Assembly (NCBI RefSeq): GCF_051991245.1
Contig: NC_135430.1
Coordinates: 17,399,842-17,463,841, forward strand
Origin: Festucalex cinctus
Taxonomy: Eukaryota > Chordata > Actinopteri > Syngnathiformes > Syngnathidae
DNA: 64,000 nt
Direction: 5' to 3'
Part shown: positions 33,903-46,145 of the stretch, one piece after another
Position numbering within the stretch: the first letter of the stretch is position 1
Layout of the letters: the number at the start of each line of letters is the position of its first letter
Translations under genes and position numbers: made by a program
The notes under the pieces: model-generated
Seen by the model: the letters and a program-made list of their open reading frames with translations, nothing else
Told to the model about the DNA's origin: nothing
Database searches by the model: none

Positions 33903-35554
33903 TCACTTAACCGTCTCTGTTTTTATACACTTTGTGACTTTGCGACTTGCTTCATAATTGCATCATGCCGCATCTTGCACAAACACATGTGGCCTAGAGT
34001 AAGTATCAAAACATGGTTGTGTTGTCTCTGGTTGTGTTTTTGTGCCAGGAGAGACCAATGTCACGCAGCTTGTGTGCTGTGGTGACGAGGCGGGAAAAAG
34101 GTGCTTGTGGTTGAGGGCATACATTTCACAGATGGGAAAGCTCCCGTTTCCGCCCCCCTGAAACGCTTTTTTGTCACATTTGTTTGTTTGTTTGTTTGTG
34201 CTGATAAACACATTAAGCGCTGCGACAGAAACACCGCCGGCATTTATTAGGTTAATGAAGGTCAGCGCCAATTGAAACAGCTCTGCGCTCCTTCTGCGTG
34301 CTCATGTGAATTTACAGACGCTCCCTGATTAAGCGGCCCGGTGTTCGAATTCTACAGCTTAGGACGCGGTGTCCTCTAAGTGACTGAGCGTTTAGCTGAG
34401 GGAAAAAAACAAAACAAAACGGTTATTACTACTGACTGTGGTCTCTTGAGGACGGATGATAAAATGACCAAGGAGAAGAAATGGCAAAACACATTAGCAT
34501 AATTAGTAATTATCTTCTAATAGTCCCTCTTGGCTTTTTACAGTGCGGTAGTCAGAAAATCAACTTTAAGTTCAGGCAACAAAAAAAAAACAAATTGTTA
34601 CAGCAAATGGTGAAATGCCGCAGTCGGGTTGCGAAGAATGAATCACATAAGCAAGAGGCACGGGCTGAAAACATGCAGAAGATGACATTGGATTCATTAG
34701 TCTTGTTTGATGACTCGCCGAGTTGGAGACATAAGGGCATTACTCACGTCTCTTTAAACCTGTTGCACTTGTTGCTATGACGACAATACACGGGAAAAAG
34801 GTTATTTTTCGTCAGTCTGTTCCGAGTTGATTTTGAAACAATGATTTCGGAGCGCTTTGACAACTGCGTTACTGAATATGCAATAGCGCTTAAGAAATGG
34901 AAATCAGTGTGGCAAGTGTGATGTTTCTGGGTGGATTTCTTTTGGCTGGCATTTGTACAAACGCGTGCTGGTGTGTTGTAGTTCACAGTGAGCTGTCAGT
35001 CTTCATAAACAGAGATGTACCGCAGCAAGTCGGCAGCATTATTGCCGCCTATCAGTGCGCACGCGTGCGCACGCACTCCGCCTGAGACAGTAATATTTCC
35101 ACAGTGAAAAAGAGAAAGGTGCCTCTAAGCAACTGTCAAAAGATTGGTTGGGTGAAAAAAATGATTTTCACAAAATGAAGCTGTTTCCTGCGTGTGACTT
35201 TTTTGGGGGAGGAATACATGTAGCACGTAGTTCAACTGGGTTAGGGTCAGGTGAATCTGTTTTTTTCCCTACAGCTTCCGTTATTTGCTTTTCAGTGGTA
35301 CTTTTGAGTGATGATCTTTTGTATTTGTAACTTTACATGCACTAGGGCAAAACAAACGACCTGCATGAACTGACTTGAGGCATCTGTTTGCACTGCAATA
35401 TTTGATTAAAAACAAGTGTTGTGTTAGCATCCCAAACAATATCAATGTCATTTGTCTCAAAATGTCAACTAAAATCTGTGTTTTGACCAATCTGTAGCGC
35501 TTTTGTCATTGCCATCGTGATGCTGTCCATGTCTTCCAAAGGTTTTAAATCACC
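33903..35554. other. Unique noncoding sequence
   Basis: At about 34488-34550 there is a cluster of TAAT-type words (CATTAGCATAATTAGTAATT) in a repeat-free context, a possible enhancer. (TTTG)n lies at about 34178-34197. No exon is seen. Confidence 0.4.
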
Positions 35555-36069
35555 TTAACTCATTTGCTCTCAAAAACGTATAAATATGTCCTATTTTAAA
35601 TGGTGTCCCAAAGACGTATTTATGTTTTTTTTGTTTTGTTTTTTGTTTTTTAATGCTAGAGGATACAGAAGGCTTTGACGCCGCCTCTGAACTGCAGAGA
35701 ATGGGTGAAGCAATGGTAGTAATTAGAAAAACGGCCAGGAGGTGGCAGCAGAGTATCAACCAGGGCCATGTTGAAAGCCGCTTTCCCCAGTGTTCGAAAA
35801 AGATTATTGAATAGTGATTAAACTTAGCTATATTCTAATGCTAATTGCTGCACAATGGAAACAGATAGAAATATAGTTGTTGTTTTTTTCCTGATGAAAG
35901 AAGAGACTTTAATCTTTCTTTTGGTAAGTTCCATGCTTGTTTTTTTTTTTTTTTTAATATAGCAATAGAACAGTGTTATGTGGGCCTTGCAAAATCATTA
36001 AAATCCACTAAAACAGCCGGGAGCGAAGGTGGTTGCTTAAGTGAAAATGGCTGGGAGTGAATGATTCAA
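35555..36069 (+). mobile_element. T-L element copy 5 (decayed 3' terminus)
   Basis: It begins TTAACTCATTTGCTCTCA; the 3' end reads GGGAGTGAATGATTCAA, so the terminal TTAA has mutated. The CTCF-like core CCAGGAGGTGGCAG differs at one position. A T15 run is inserted near 35939-35955. Confidence 0.9.
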
Positions 36070-37529
36070 TGACTCGCTGAAATAATCTCACAGAACTAAA
36101 TCGTGTAAGTAGGGAGGTCAATATGGTGATGTTATTCTTGTCCAGGACCTGTCGGATGCTCAGGGCATTGTGAGCAGGTGACTCTTCTAGCTCACTGAAT
36201 GAAGCAAAAGATCCTTTTTTGTAGTCATGCTTGTTGTTCATTTAAACCCCTTGGCAAGATGATGGACACAATCAACATGACTTTGGACTTGGACTGTCTT
36301 TTCGTTTAGTCTTGGCAAGCCCAGGCGCTTCCATTAAAGGCTCTGCCGTTTGGTCTGCTGGTTGGACTCGAAGAATCATGACTCATCATTGGTGATGACT
36401 CTCCCTCACACGTCTGCTCTCATCGGTCTCATCATCAATCACTCTGCTCGTTGCTCGACGACCTGACACAGAGGATACGAATATAAAAGCATGTGTAAAG
36501 AAAAAAAAATGGCTATTGAGAGCTGAGGTCACAACTCGAGAAGGGAGACCTCCTAGTGTGTGGTTGGAATATACTGAATCTTCAGTCCTGGAACTTTTCT
36601 GACGCAAATCTCATAAACTTGCACAATGGTTCTGCTCGTACCGCCCCGTGTATTATTAAGAAGGCAAAACATTTCTCCGGTTTATGATCCTAATTAGCTC
36701 TAACTGTGCCATCATCCCTGAGTCATCACGCCTGGAGACGGGCCAGATCATTTGTCGGCCCACAGCCCAACACTTTCAACCTCACCTTCTCTCCCATACT
36801 TTCACGTTCCTCCCGTTTCATTCTTGTTTCCCCCGTTTCATCACACATCGCACGCAGCTTGCTTGCATGTATTCACAGCAGGATGCCTGCTACTGTGAAA
36901 AAGAACATATTTCGTGAGCAGAAAATAGTTAAGGGTGCGAGAAATATAGTACGACGAATAAGCAAATGTGTTCTGCCGTCTGAGCGTTTGAAAAATGAAA
37001 AACGCACATTTGCTTGCGTTTGATCAGCAGTGATGTCATGCCTGGGCCACACGGCCGCCTCATATGGTGTGCTGACATTGCAAAGACAACATTGATACCC
37101 CACCTCTTACTGAATAATGAAATTGGATGAAGCGGCTTAACTGTACACCGTCCCTACTCTTCCCATCAGAACGGGTGCCTATTTAAGATAACGCTAATGA
37201 AGGAGACTTTAGCCAAGAATAGACACTTCTTACTGCTGACAGACAGGTGCTGAGGGAGTGGGGAGCTAACCACATCTATTTTCATTAATAAGGAGGAGTG
37301 TTTTACAAGAGGGCCTCTCTTTCGGGATCCCTCCGGGGGTCAGAGAGAATCCCACATCTCAACTATCGCCAAAATGAGAAGATCTTCTCAAGTAATGTGA
37401 TTTCCGATACGCTCGTTTACATAACCGTCAGGTTGTATTTGGCTCTCCTTGCCAATTTTTATTAAATAGTATCGCTCATTCTAAATGCTTGTCATCTCTC
37501 CTATCTATATAAGAAGGAACATTTCCCTG
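36070..37529. other. Unique sequence; possible conserved noncoding element
   Basis: The stretch 37030-37330 is complex and repeat-free and includes TGCCTATTTAAGATAACG. Frames near 36684-37023 lack splice context. No gene was recognised. Confidence 0.4.
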
Positions 37530-37790
37530 GTATTACTTTGTTTGCCCGTCATATACTATTGTCCCTGTTTGACAGTTGTCACAAATGTGCGCTTCAAACT
37601 GGGTGGGATTATCTGGAACCCGAAAATTACGTGGCATCCCCCAAGGCTCTATCCTGGAACCTCTTCTGTTTATCATCTACATGCTTCCATTGCTCAGATA
37701 ATAGAAAACCAGAAAGTAGGTTACCACAACTATGTAGATGACACAAATCTCTACATTTCAAAGTCTCCAAGGTGACCATAGCCTGATAGA
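37530..37790 (+). mobile_element. L2/CR1-type LINE reverse-transcriptase fragment
   Basis: It encodes RGIPQGSILEPLLFIIYM, then after a frameshift QIIENQKVGYHNYVDDTNLY. These match the L2/CR1 reverse-transcriptase fingers and palm, in which GxPQGSxLGPLLF is followed by the catalytic YADD box; here YADD reads YVDD (37731-37742) and the conserved glycine of LGP is E. It is a non-functional relic with no LINE 3' tail visible. Confidence 0.85.
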
Positions 37791-38839
37791 AGCTCTGAGT
37801 AAAATCATGGACCAAATAGTTGTTTTTGGAGTAGACCAAACCTGGAATACTTTTATTCTGCGTCTCAAGTGGCATTTGTCTTCATTTGATGGGTTGAGCT
37901 CCCTCAGTAAATGTTAACTTTCCAGATCCATGACTGATGGAATTGCTTCATGGCAGAATAGCCCATTGATAATGACAATTGTTTGATTATTCTTATCACG
38001 TGAGCACGAAATAACAGTTTTCCCTCTCCTCACCTTTCCAGTAAATCCTTTCTCATCCATCGATTGCAGCATCCTCCTTCAAGGAGAGACCAACTTTATC
38101 TTAGAAATACTTAAAAGGTATTAAAAATCCTTGCTTGCATTACCTCCATATGCTGTTCAGCCTATCACCTCTGAGTTCGCCAAGTTGGACATTTATCAGC
38201 CTCTGGGCTGATCTGTGCGGCGCACACAATCCTGTTTTGGACATTTAACAGTCACACAGCGTGGTGTTTATTTCCCCTTTTCCACCCGGTTTTGATTTGT
38301 ACAGCTTGAAGTGATAGAGCGTAGTGGATGTGTTTGCCGAAAAACTAAGAGTTCCAATCAGCCATCCATTGCCTGTGATAGCTCAGAGTGTATTTGGTTT
38401 GGGCTCGATAAGGCCTGAGTATACATCATTTCAAATTCAGTTGAATTGTTTGTACATACATGGCGCTTTGGCAGGTTTTTGCTTGGACGGCTTTTAGTAT
38501 GGTGGTTAAATCCCTCACCCCCGTTTTTCCTTCTGTGCTTTGGGGCCGCAGCCTTCAATGATGGGTGAAGGGTGTGAAGGATCCGAGGCTATGAATTTTT
38601 CCTTGCATAAAGGACAAAGAGTAAATTATGTCTCGGGGTTGAGTTGTCAACCTATACCACTGCGTGTATTTCACATTGAAAGGCAACATTTGCTTAACGT
38701 TTGCACACAATACGAACTCATGAACTAATTATTCCGTAAATTAATCTCATTTTTATACTACGATCTACAAAGTTTGAAAGAGATATTTACTTGAGTAAAA
38801 TATTGGAATTCAATTGATGTAAAATCATTTGCTCGTAGA
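37791..38839. other. Unique noncoding sequence
   Basis: No gene or shared repeat was recognised. Sequence just after the LINE fragment may be its unrecognisable continuation. Confidence 0.45.
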
Positions 38840-38922
38840 TGCCCAAAGACAGCTGGGATAGGCTCCAGGACTCTCACGACCCTCGTGATGATAAGCGGTT
38901 CAGATGGATAGATGATCGACGA
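38840..38922 (+). mobile_element. Retroposed fragment, same family as 14118
   Basis: AAAGACAGCTGGGATAGGCT, CCCTCGTGATGATAAGCGG and a terminal GATGGATAGATGAT are the plus-strand counterpart of the minus-strand fragment at 14118-14260. It is short and 5'-truncated. Confidence 0.7.
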
Positions 38923-39167
38923 AAGACGTGCAAATAATTTGCGATTTGAATTTACCTTTGCAAAGTACGTATCCATGACTCATTCCGTGTTTGACTGCAA
39001 ATGTGAGAAGAGGCTAAGAGTCGCCACAGTAAGTAAATAAAACTGAGGTAACTGAGTAAATGTTTTAAACACTTTAAAGAATTAAAATGAATCACCAGAG
39101 TTAACACTTTAATTTTGACCGTCCTGCTTCTTATATATTCATATATTGCATATTGATTAACACCTGC

Positions 39168-39710
39168 TGTCATGACTTGGGTCTTGTTTCATGTCTGGGG
39201 TCACGCCTGGGTTAAGTTTGAGTAGAGTTTGTGACCGTGCACCAGAGTTCACGACCCGTTACGTGTCTGATTTGGTATTGATGTAACAGCATCCAGTTTC
39301 AACTAGTTTTAGGCTATATGATGTCTGGACTATATGATATCCAGGATCTTTTATGCTATGTGGTGTTTTTTGATGTCAGGAACTATCTGTAATTACGGAG
39401 TCGACAGCCAATCAGAGAATTCCATGTCAGAACTAGCACTCGCATGTCTAGCCACAACCAATGAGATTGATCGTCTATTTAAGGGTCTGAGAATTGTGTG
39501 TGTGTTTTGCCGGATTATTGTTTGTGTGTGTGTTTTGCCGGAAATGCTCGCTGCACATCCGTGAATAGTTTGTGGGCTGTCAGTCCTTTCTGTTGATTGC
39601 CGCTATCCATCGACGTCTTTTGTCTTCATTAGTAGGTATTCGGTAAAAAGCAACATTTGGTTTACTCCCTTGTCTGTTTGTACAACCGACCGCACAGCAA
39701 GATATGACCA
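39168..39710 (+). mobile_element. LTR-like element, copy A (probable solo LTR)
   Basis: It starts TGTCATGACTTGGG and ends near AGCAAGATATGACC, similar to the TGTCATG...CATGACA ends of copy B at 49225. Inside are CCAATCAGAG and CCAATGAG boxes followed by TATTTAAGGG, the arrangement of an LTR U3 promoter, and a tandem duplication of GTGTGTGTTTTGCCGGA near 39497-39541. No flanking duplication was found for this copy. The superfamily is not assigned. Confidence 0.65.
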
Positions 39711-40401
39711 TTTTATAATTGAATGGACGAGACAAAGGACTTCACGCTGTACACGATTCAATTGTTACAATCCAGGCAAGTGGTTCTTTTGCCGTCCATA
39801 CTTCAGGAAGGGGGCGTTCCCATGGCGGAAGTGACGACATGTGCAAATGGTCAATACTGGGTTTAATGATAATAGCACCAACGACAGCAGTCGTAATCCG
39901 GCTGCTATTCCCGTTGACTGCAGAGAGCCAGCGCTTTGTTCTTGACTGCCATTAGTGTGATGAAGCTTAATTTTAATTTGAATAGCCCATCAGTTGGATA
40001 AGGAGCGAATTGCCCGCTCGTCTCCTATACGTGTGCGAAGACTTACGTGGAGGAGCGTGCGCTGGAGCGTGTGGTGTCTGCGTTCTCCAGCAACGATGCA
40101 GCAATGGAGAAGCCGCCCACAGGTCAATGAAGGCGACCGCTCCGGGCTGCACTTGCTATTATCTCCTCGGGGGCAGTTCCAACCGATGCAATTTCTTCCG
40201 ACGGTCTGAAGCTAAAAGCACCAACGTGGCAGACAAAGACTTGAAATAATAAGACAGACAGGAATCTGACATGAGCATGAGTAGACTTTGGTAGAGGTCA
40301 TTTTGAAGATGGAACTCCAAGCACCTTATCAAATAAATGTTTGCGTTGTTTCATATGAGTCAACATCACAAGTGGGTGTTCCACGCTTTAATTCATACTG
40401 T
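39711..40401. other. Unique noncoding sequence
   Basis: It is moderately GC-rich at 40010-40200, with no splice-bounded frame or known repeat. Confidence 0.4.
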
Positions 40402-40893
40402 TTAACTCATTTGCTCCCAATAACGTATAAAAACGTTTTTAATGTTAAGTGTCCCAAAGACGTATTTATACGTTTTTTCCCTGTTTTTGTTTTTTTAATG
40501 CTAGAGCATACAGAAGGCTTTGATGCAGCCTCTCAACTGCAAAGAACGGTTGCAGAAATGGTAGTTATAACACAAACGGCCAGCAGGTGGCAGCAGAGCA
40601 AAGGAGATCAACCAGGGCCATCTAGAAAAAAAGCTCAATTACCTTACAATTTTAAATAGATTTGTGAAAAGTGATGAAACTTAGCTCTTCTGCTGCAAAA
40701 CAGAAACAGATAGAAACATGTTTTTTTTTCTGATGAAAGAAGAGACTTTAATCTTTCTTTTGATAGGTTCCATGATTTTATAGAAATAGAACACAATATT
40801 CTGTGGGCCTTGCAAAATCAGTCAAAATCCAGTAAAACAGCCGGGAGCGAATGGGATTGTTTCTGTGAAAATGGCTGGGAGTGAATGAGTTAA
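40402..40893 (+). mobile_element. T-L element copy 6 (full length)
   Basis: Clean termini TTAACTCATTTGCTCCCAAT and TGGGAGTGAATGAGTTAA flank a 492-bp copy that can serve as the family reference. The order is: 5' repeat, an ACGTATAAA / ACGTATTTATACGT hairpin segment, TGCTAGAGCATACAGAAGGC, the CTCF-like core, a T run with GATGAAAGAAGAGACT, GGGCCTTGCAAAATCAG, 3' repeat. A 15-bp internal gap removes AATGCTAATT. There are no stops-free frames of interest; it is non-autonomous. Confidence 0.93.
40580..40593 (+). promoter_or_regulatory. CTCF-core-like motif inside T-L
   Basis: CCAGCAGGTGGCAG is an exact consensus match on plus. It is convergent with the one-mismatch minus motif in the T-L copy at 44127. 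Confidence 0.45.
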
Positions 40894-43759
40894 TAAGCGA
40901 TTGATGTTTATATTTTTATACTGCAGTATTTACATTATTTCATCAACTGTACATGAGTTCTATTTAATATTTTAAAGGACACGCACAATAGGTAGATCAA
41001 AATCGCAGTGTATTTTATGCTCCTGTAGGAATTTTTATTGTCAAACTGTACAGCCCCAGCCTCGCCGAAGCGGGCCCATGTTCTAAGTTGACCCTGAGTT
41101 TGTTTTAACTGCCCATGGCGCATTTAGACTTTATACACTCCCGGTTTGCTGCCGAATGGGTCGACCGTATAAACAAGGCCCGGTCCCTGTGTGGGTCGTT
41201 TGTCATCACTGTGACTTCAGGGCTATCTAAATAGCGGCACGGGGGGGGGGTGTTCATCATCACACTCATCCTCATCATGGTGAGAGATGGATGACCTATC
41301 ATTGCACCGGGGTCACGAGTTATCACGCACTAGGGGCAGGTGGTTCATGCAAAGGTCAAAGGCGTATTTGTCTTCCAGCAACAAAGACACATACGCAGAC
41401 ACGCTTTTACACGCAGTGTCATGTTTTATTTAAATGGGTCTCCTTTTTACTAGTTTGCTTCTGTGCGGTTGTTCGTATGCTGTCCTCCTATACAATCTGA
41501 AAACGAATATACACTTATATTAAATAAATAAATAAATAATACTAATAATGGAAGCTGCTTTTCCTCCACCAATGAGCAAATGCATTGTACTTAATTTTAA
41601 ATGCATCATTTTTGCAGCTTCAATAGTCTATGCAATAATACAATAAGCACAATTACCAATCGTGTTACAATAATGAACTGCAAGCAGTAATGAAAACAAG
41701 AATGCCATCAATATGAAAAAAAAAAAAAAAAAAAATCACTGATAAGCATTCTTGGTCTACTGCAGACATCGTTGGCTGTGCAATGTAATGAGCATTAGGC
41801 CATATAGAGTGACTCTTTGTTAAAATAGAGAGTGCATTATCATTAGTGCGGGTGCTGTGAAATGTGCCAGACAACCCTGAATGGCGAATAGATTCATTGT
41901 CTTTCATTCTCACCCATTAGACTCCTATAATGAAGACTGGTTTGTTCCGAGCATAAATGTACTTCTTTTACAAGAGACACTTTACTTAGACACTCACGTC
42001 ACCTGTTCAGATAAGATAAAATAACATGAAACCTTAATGATCCCTGTGTGGGAGCGAGAGTGTTACGGCTGCGGATCATAATAATGACTACATGGAAGGA
42101 AAATTGTGGAATTACATAAAAGCATCAAAGTGAGGAGAATTAAATGAGCCTACTAGCACTCTCGACATTACTCATGCTAAATAAATGTATAATGATGGTT
42201 TGAAAAAATGCGTTGCAGAGTTGTAGTTTTTCTTTTTCTGGGATGCATGTTTTGGTTTCTATGCAAAAATAGTGTGAGATGGTGATATAGTCTAATGAGA
42301 AAAACATCAATAATGAAGTGAGTTGAGGAAATGTAATTTGTAAAATGTGTGCATAAAATATGGATGTTGAGCTTGTAACTTTGCCTCATAATTAGGCTTT
42401 ATACGATCAAGATTTTTCGGCCGATGAGCGATCGACTCGTTTACACGAAAAAAACAAAACAAAACAAAACAGATAACTGATCACTGACTTGACGATGATG
42501 GAGCAATATATCTACTTTAAAAAAAAAAAAAAAAAAAATTGATGATTGCTGACTTCGGAGCGAATCCGAAGCAGGAGTAGCCAGCTGCAGCCCGTTGCTA
42601 GCGAGCTAGCGAGCTAGCTAGCTAGCTAGCTTGCTTGCTAGCTTGCACAGCGCAAGTAGCACTGAGTTGTGCCTCAAGCTCTGAATTATTTTGAGCCTTA
42701 ATGTATAGCATACATACAATTAAATTGTTCCAAAGAACTAAACTTCAGAGTTCTTCCTGCTTCCATCTTCAGGTCGTCCGCACCTGCTGGTCAACCATCC
42801 GTTGCCAAGATGGCTATCCGATCTATTCCTGGCTGCCCACTCGGCTAACTCACAGCGCTGCCCATTATCATGAGCTAAACAGGTGCTGAGACTTATCGCT
42901 CCTTGATCACAATGCAGATCTTTTCGGCGCGCGCCGCGTCAAGCAATCCATTTTTCAATTTGGTCTCCTGCCTGAGATAAATGAACAGATGTCAATTGAT
43001 TTTCCTTCCTGTGCAACTGTGAGCCTTGTTTACACCTGACAGCTGAGGTGATTTACCTGACTGGTTGTTAAAAGATGAACATGCAGCTTGATTAGTAGTT
43101 ATTTTTAATTGGGCTTAAAGTTATGTTGCTGTACTTTTCGCGTTTCTTAGCAACTGACAAAAAGATGCAGTCTGTTTTGAAACATCGTTGTACGTTTACA
43201 CCCATAGCTAAGAAAGTCGGTGAGTTTAGAGTTAAAACACAAGACTCTCTTTTGACAATGAATACCAAAACAATACCCAAGACTTCATCCCGCAGGGGTT
43301 TTGATTCCACATGGTGCAATTGTAACCCCCCCCCCCGCCATTGTTTTCACAGCTTGCCACGTTCGCCAGCTGGTTATTACTGCTAAAAATATGCTTATAA
43401 AACTGCTGTAGCCTGGCGCCATCGCGCCCTAATGACGGGAGTCAAGTGGCGTGCCGCAGATATGCCCTCACATGTGCGCTGTCACAAGCCATTGAATCGA
43501 AGTTGGAAAAATGGGAGCCAGCATTGATTTGCTCTAAGACCCTCTCTCAACCCCCAACCTCCTTGTGCGCAACCACACGTCCACGCACGTGACTTCATGC
43601 ACACGAGTTATGATAATATGCAATTTTAACTGCCCTTAGTTCAAGATCATATTGAGAAATTTAGTAAGCTAATTTGCATTTTAAAACTGTCACAGCCATG
43701 TAACTATGTCGGCAAATGTCAGTTGTGTAAAACCGAAATAAAAACTGATCTTCACCATC
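40894..43759. other. Noncoding sequence; possible conserved element at the right
   Basis: It contains poly(A) tracts near 41717-41735 and 42520-42538, a (GCTA)n tract at 42597-42646 and a C9 run near 43328. The stretch 41770-41930 and especially 42760-43090 are complex and repeat-free, with ACAGATGTCAATTGATTTTC. No exon was recognised. Confidence 0.4.
42597..42646. repeat. (GCTA)n microsatellite, imperfect
   Basis: Roughly ten GCTA/GCTT/GCGA units, self-complementary because AGCT is palindromic. Confidence 0.85.
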
Positions 43760-43881
43760 AACATTTAAAGTGTAAATTAACCCAAAATTATTGACACTAG
43801 TATGTTGCATGTACCTAGTCAAACACGACATTTTGATTAATATTGAATTGATGGAATATGAGACAGGCAGCAAAAATCCAC

Positions 43882-43916
<35 letters not shown>

Positions 43917-43985
43917 ATCTCAGTTGCTCAGAGCTCAGGTAACAACCAATCACTGCTCAGCTTCAGAAAATGGTTTTCAGCGCAT
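43760..43985. mobile_element. Foldback element FB4 (partial)
   Basis: GGAATATGAGACAGGCAGCA and CAGAGCTCAGGTAACAACCA align with FB1. A 28-base A run (43886-43913) interrupts the arm. Only one arm is preserved; limits are approximate. Confidence 0.65.
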
Positions 43986-44126
43986 TAAGACTTACGTGTC
44001 CATAAACGGCAATGGAGGAAGCAGTCAGACTTACATTTTCAAGTTAGTGTTTGTGTCAGCGAAACACTGTCAGTCAAAAAATGTATTTAATTAAACAAAA
44101 CAAGGAGGTAAACAAGGAGTTACTTA

Positions 44127-44622
44127 TTAACTCATTCACTCCCAGCCATTTTCACAGAAGTAGTCCCGTTCGCTCCCGGCTGTTTTACTGGATTTTGACT
44201 GATTTTGCAAGGCCCACAGAATATTGTGTTTTATGGCTATAAAAGCATGGAACCTATCAAAAGAAAGATTAAAGTCTCTTCTTTCATCAGGAAAAAAAAA
44301 TGTTTGTTTCCGTTTTGCGGCAATTTGCATTAGAAGAGAGCTAAGTTTCATCAGTTTTCACAAATCTATTCAAAATTGAAAGTAATTGAGCTTTTTTTCT
44401 ACATGGCCCTGGTTGATCTCCTTTGCTCTGCTGCCACCTGCTCGCCGTTTGTGTAATAACTACCATTTCTGCAGCCGTTCTTTGCAGTTGAGAGGCTGAA
44501 TCGAAGCCTTCTGTATGCTTCAGCATACGAAAAACAAAAAAAACGTACAAATACGTCTTTGGGACACTTAGAACATTAAAAAAAACAACGTATTTACACG
44601 TTATTGGGAGCAAATGAGTTAA
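44127..44622 (-). mobile_element. T-L element copy 7 (full length, minus)
   Basis: TTAACTCATTCACTCCCAGC opens and ATTGGGAGCAAATGAGTTAA closes it. The CTCF-like block on minus (44431-44444) reads CGAGCAGGTGGCAG, one base off. At 496 bp it is close to the plus copy at 40402. Confidence 0.93.
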
Positions 44623-45667
44623 AGAAAATAATCTGAAGTAACTAATTTTCGATATAAAGCAAGCAAAAGTAACTGGGTTTTTTTTAGGGTAACTGTGGCA
44701 ACACTGCTCGCTGGTACCAGAATTTGCTGCCTCAATGTAAAAAAAATAAAAATAAATAAATAAATAAATAAAAATTCTGCTGGGATGCAAGAGAGGAGTG
44801 TTGGCTCACACACAGTTATTGTGTGGCAGGTGAGTGAGACTGGATGATAGATTAGAAACAAGAATGATTCCCAAGAAAGCATGTCGGTGTCCCACGAGAG
44901 TCAACAGTCTGAAAAGTCTGGGGCCAGTGTCCCATTATGGAATTGTAGCAGTACCGTGCACACCTGAACTTACTGCTGAAAGTTTTGCTGTTCCTCAGCG
45001 TTCCCCGATTGCGCGAAAGATAAAGAAAGACCAGCTGCAGTTCGTCTTCTTCACAAGGTCCATTGAGTGCAATTACGCAGAACAATAGAGGCAACGCGAT
45101 GCTAGCTGACTGCGCTAAACACCGCTTCTCTCTGACACGAGAGGAGGCTGTGCCAGATCGAGATGTGAAGTCTACCAGCCCCTTTGTTCTTCCCTGTTGT
45201 TTCATGCCCAAGTCGGCCAGGAAAACAAGGAGGATGGCGGAATTATGTCTGGCTGATTTGAGGCCAATTGCCAGTTTTGCGGCACATCAGATGAGAGGAG
45301 GGGAGGGATGAGAGTGTCAGTGATTATTAGAGGGTTGGGAGGACGATCGAGGGAGAAGACGAAAGGGTGTTCTTGCTGGGTCTCAGCTTGAACATGACAG
45401 ACACAATCCCCCCCCCCCCGCCACGCGCGCGCTGCCTGGCTGGTGGTTGGCCTCAGAGCGGGTGTTCTGGATCAATGCCTGCGGTTGCCTTTTTAAGAGT
45501 CTGCTTCTACTTGCTGTTGTGTCAGTGTGTCATAATTAACACTCAACCTCAAACGCAACAGCTGAACTGCCTGCAAGCGCACGTTGCTGAACTCTTTGGC
45601 TTTTTTCAGCCTTCCTTGTGTGGCGTTTGCATGTTCTGCCAGTGCTCCTGCTTCCTCCATATTAGAT
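44623..45667. other. Unique sequence, possibly regulatory
   Basis: (AATA)n lies near 44751-44770. The stretch 44860-45310 is complex, with open frames on both strands but no splice signals. A C10 run is at 45409-45419. Confidence 0.4.
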
Positions 45668-45829
45668 TAACGTATTTTCTGCACTATAAGGCGCACCTAA
45701 ACGCCTAAAAAAAAAATTCAAAAGCTGACCATGCGCCTTATAATCCAGTGCGCCTTATATATGGATCAATATTGAGCCGCAACAGGTCTCGCTGTCAAGA
45801 CGCTATCGGTGACCCTGCACGAGCGGTGA

Positions 45830-45841
45830 CGCGCATGCGCA
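45830..45841 (+). promoter_or_regulatory. NRF1-like site within a DNA element
   Basis: CGCGCATGCGCA is an exact match to the NRF1 consensus YGCGCAYGCGCR. Confidence 0.45.
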
Positions 45842-45847
45842 GAAGAT

Positions 45848-45860
45848 CCCGCCATCTTGG
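45848..45860 (-). promoter_or_regulatory. YY1-like site
   Basis: On minus this reads CCAAGATGGCGGG, the strong YY1 site. It is only six bases from the NRF1 site, a pairing typical of TATA-less CpG promoters. Confidence 0.4.
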
Positions 45861-46145
45861 ATCGCGAGCTAATACTAATACTTTACCTCAGAGAAAATAA
45901 TAAAACAGCTGTTTATTCATTTTGGGAGTGAATGGAGTTGTCAGAAAGCTGGTTTGTAATCTATTAGTAAAGTTTCACTGACTGTTTTGTTGACATTCCC
46001 TTTAGCGCAGCACCATCTAATGGATGCATAACGTAACCCCAGCCTCTACTGTAGAGCCTTATATATGGAAAACATTTTAAAATATGTAATTCATTGAAGG
46101 TGCGCCCTATAATGCGGTGCGCCTTATAGTGCGGAAAATATGGTA

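Larger units (their letters stand above)
45668..46145. mobile_element. DNA element with GCACTATAAGGCGCACC ends
   Basis: The inverted termini are about 30 bp: left (T)AACGTATTTTCTGCACTATA, then AGGCGCACC; right, the reverse complement, TACCATATTTTCCGCACTATA. TA stands at both outer edges and may be the duplicated target. Subterminal GCGCCTTATA words repeat inside, a common fish repeat. No transposase frame is present. The interior carries NRF1 and YY1 motifs, annotated separately. Superfamily is uncertain. Confidence 0.82.

Noticed and set aside
44341..44790. 149-codon frame containing TEGFDSASQLQRTAAEMV
   Set aside because: The same peptide recurs at each T-L copy (for example 40288-40659, 52721-53083), so it is a translation of the MITE and not a gene.
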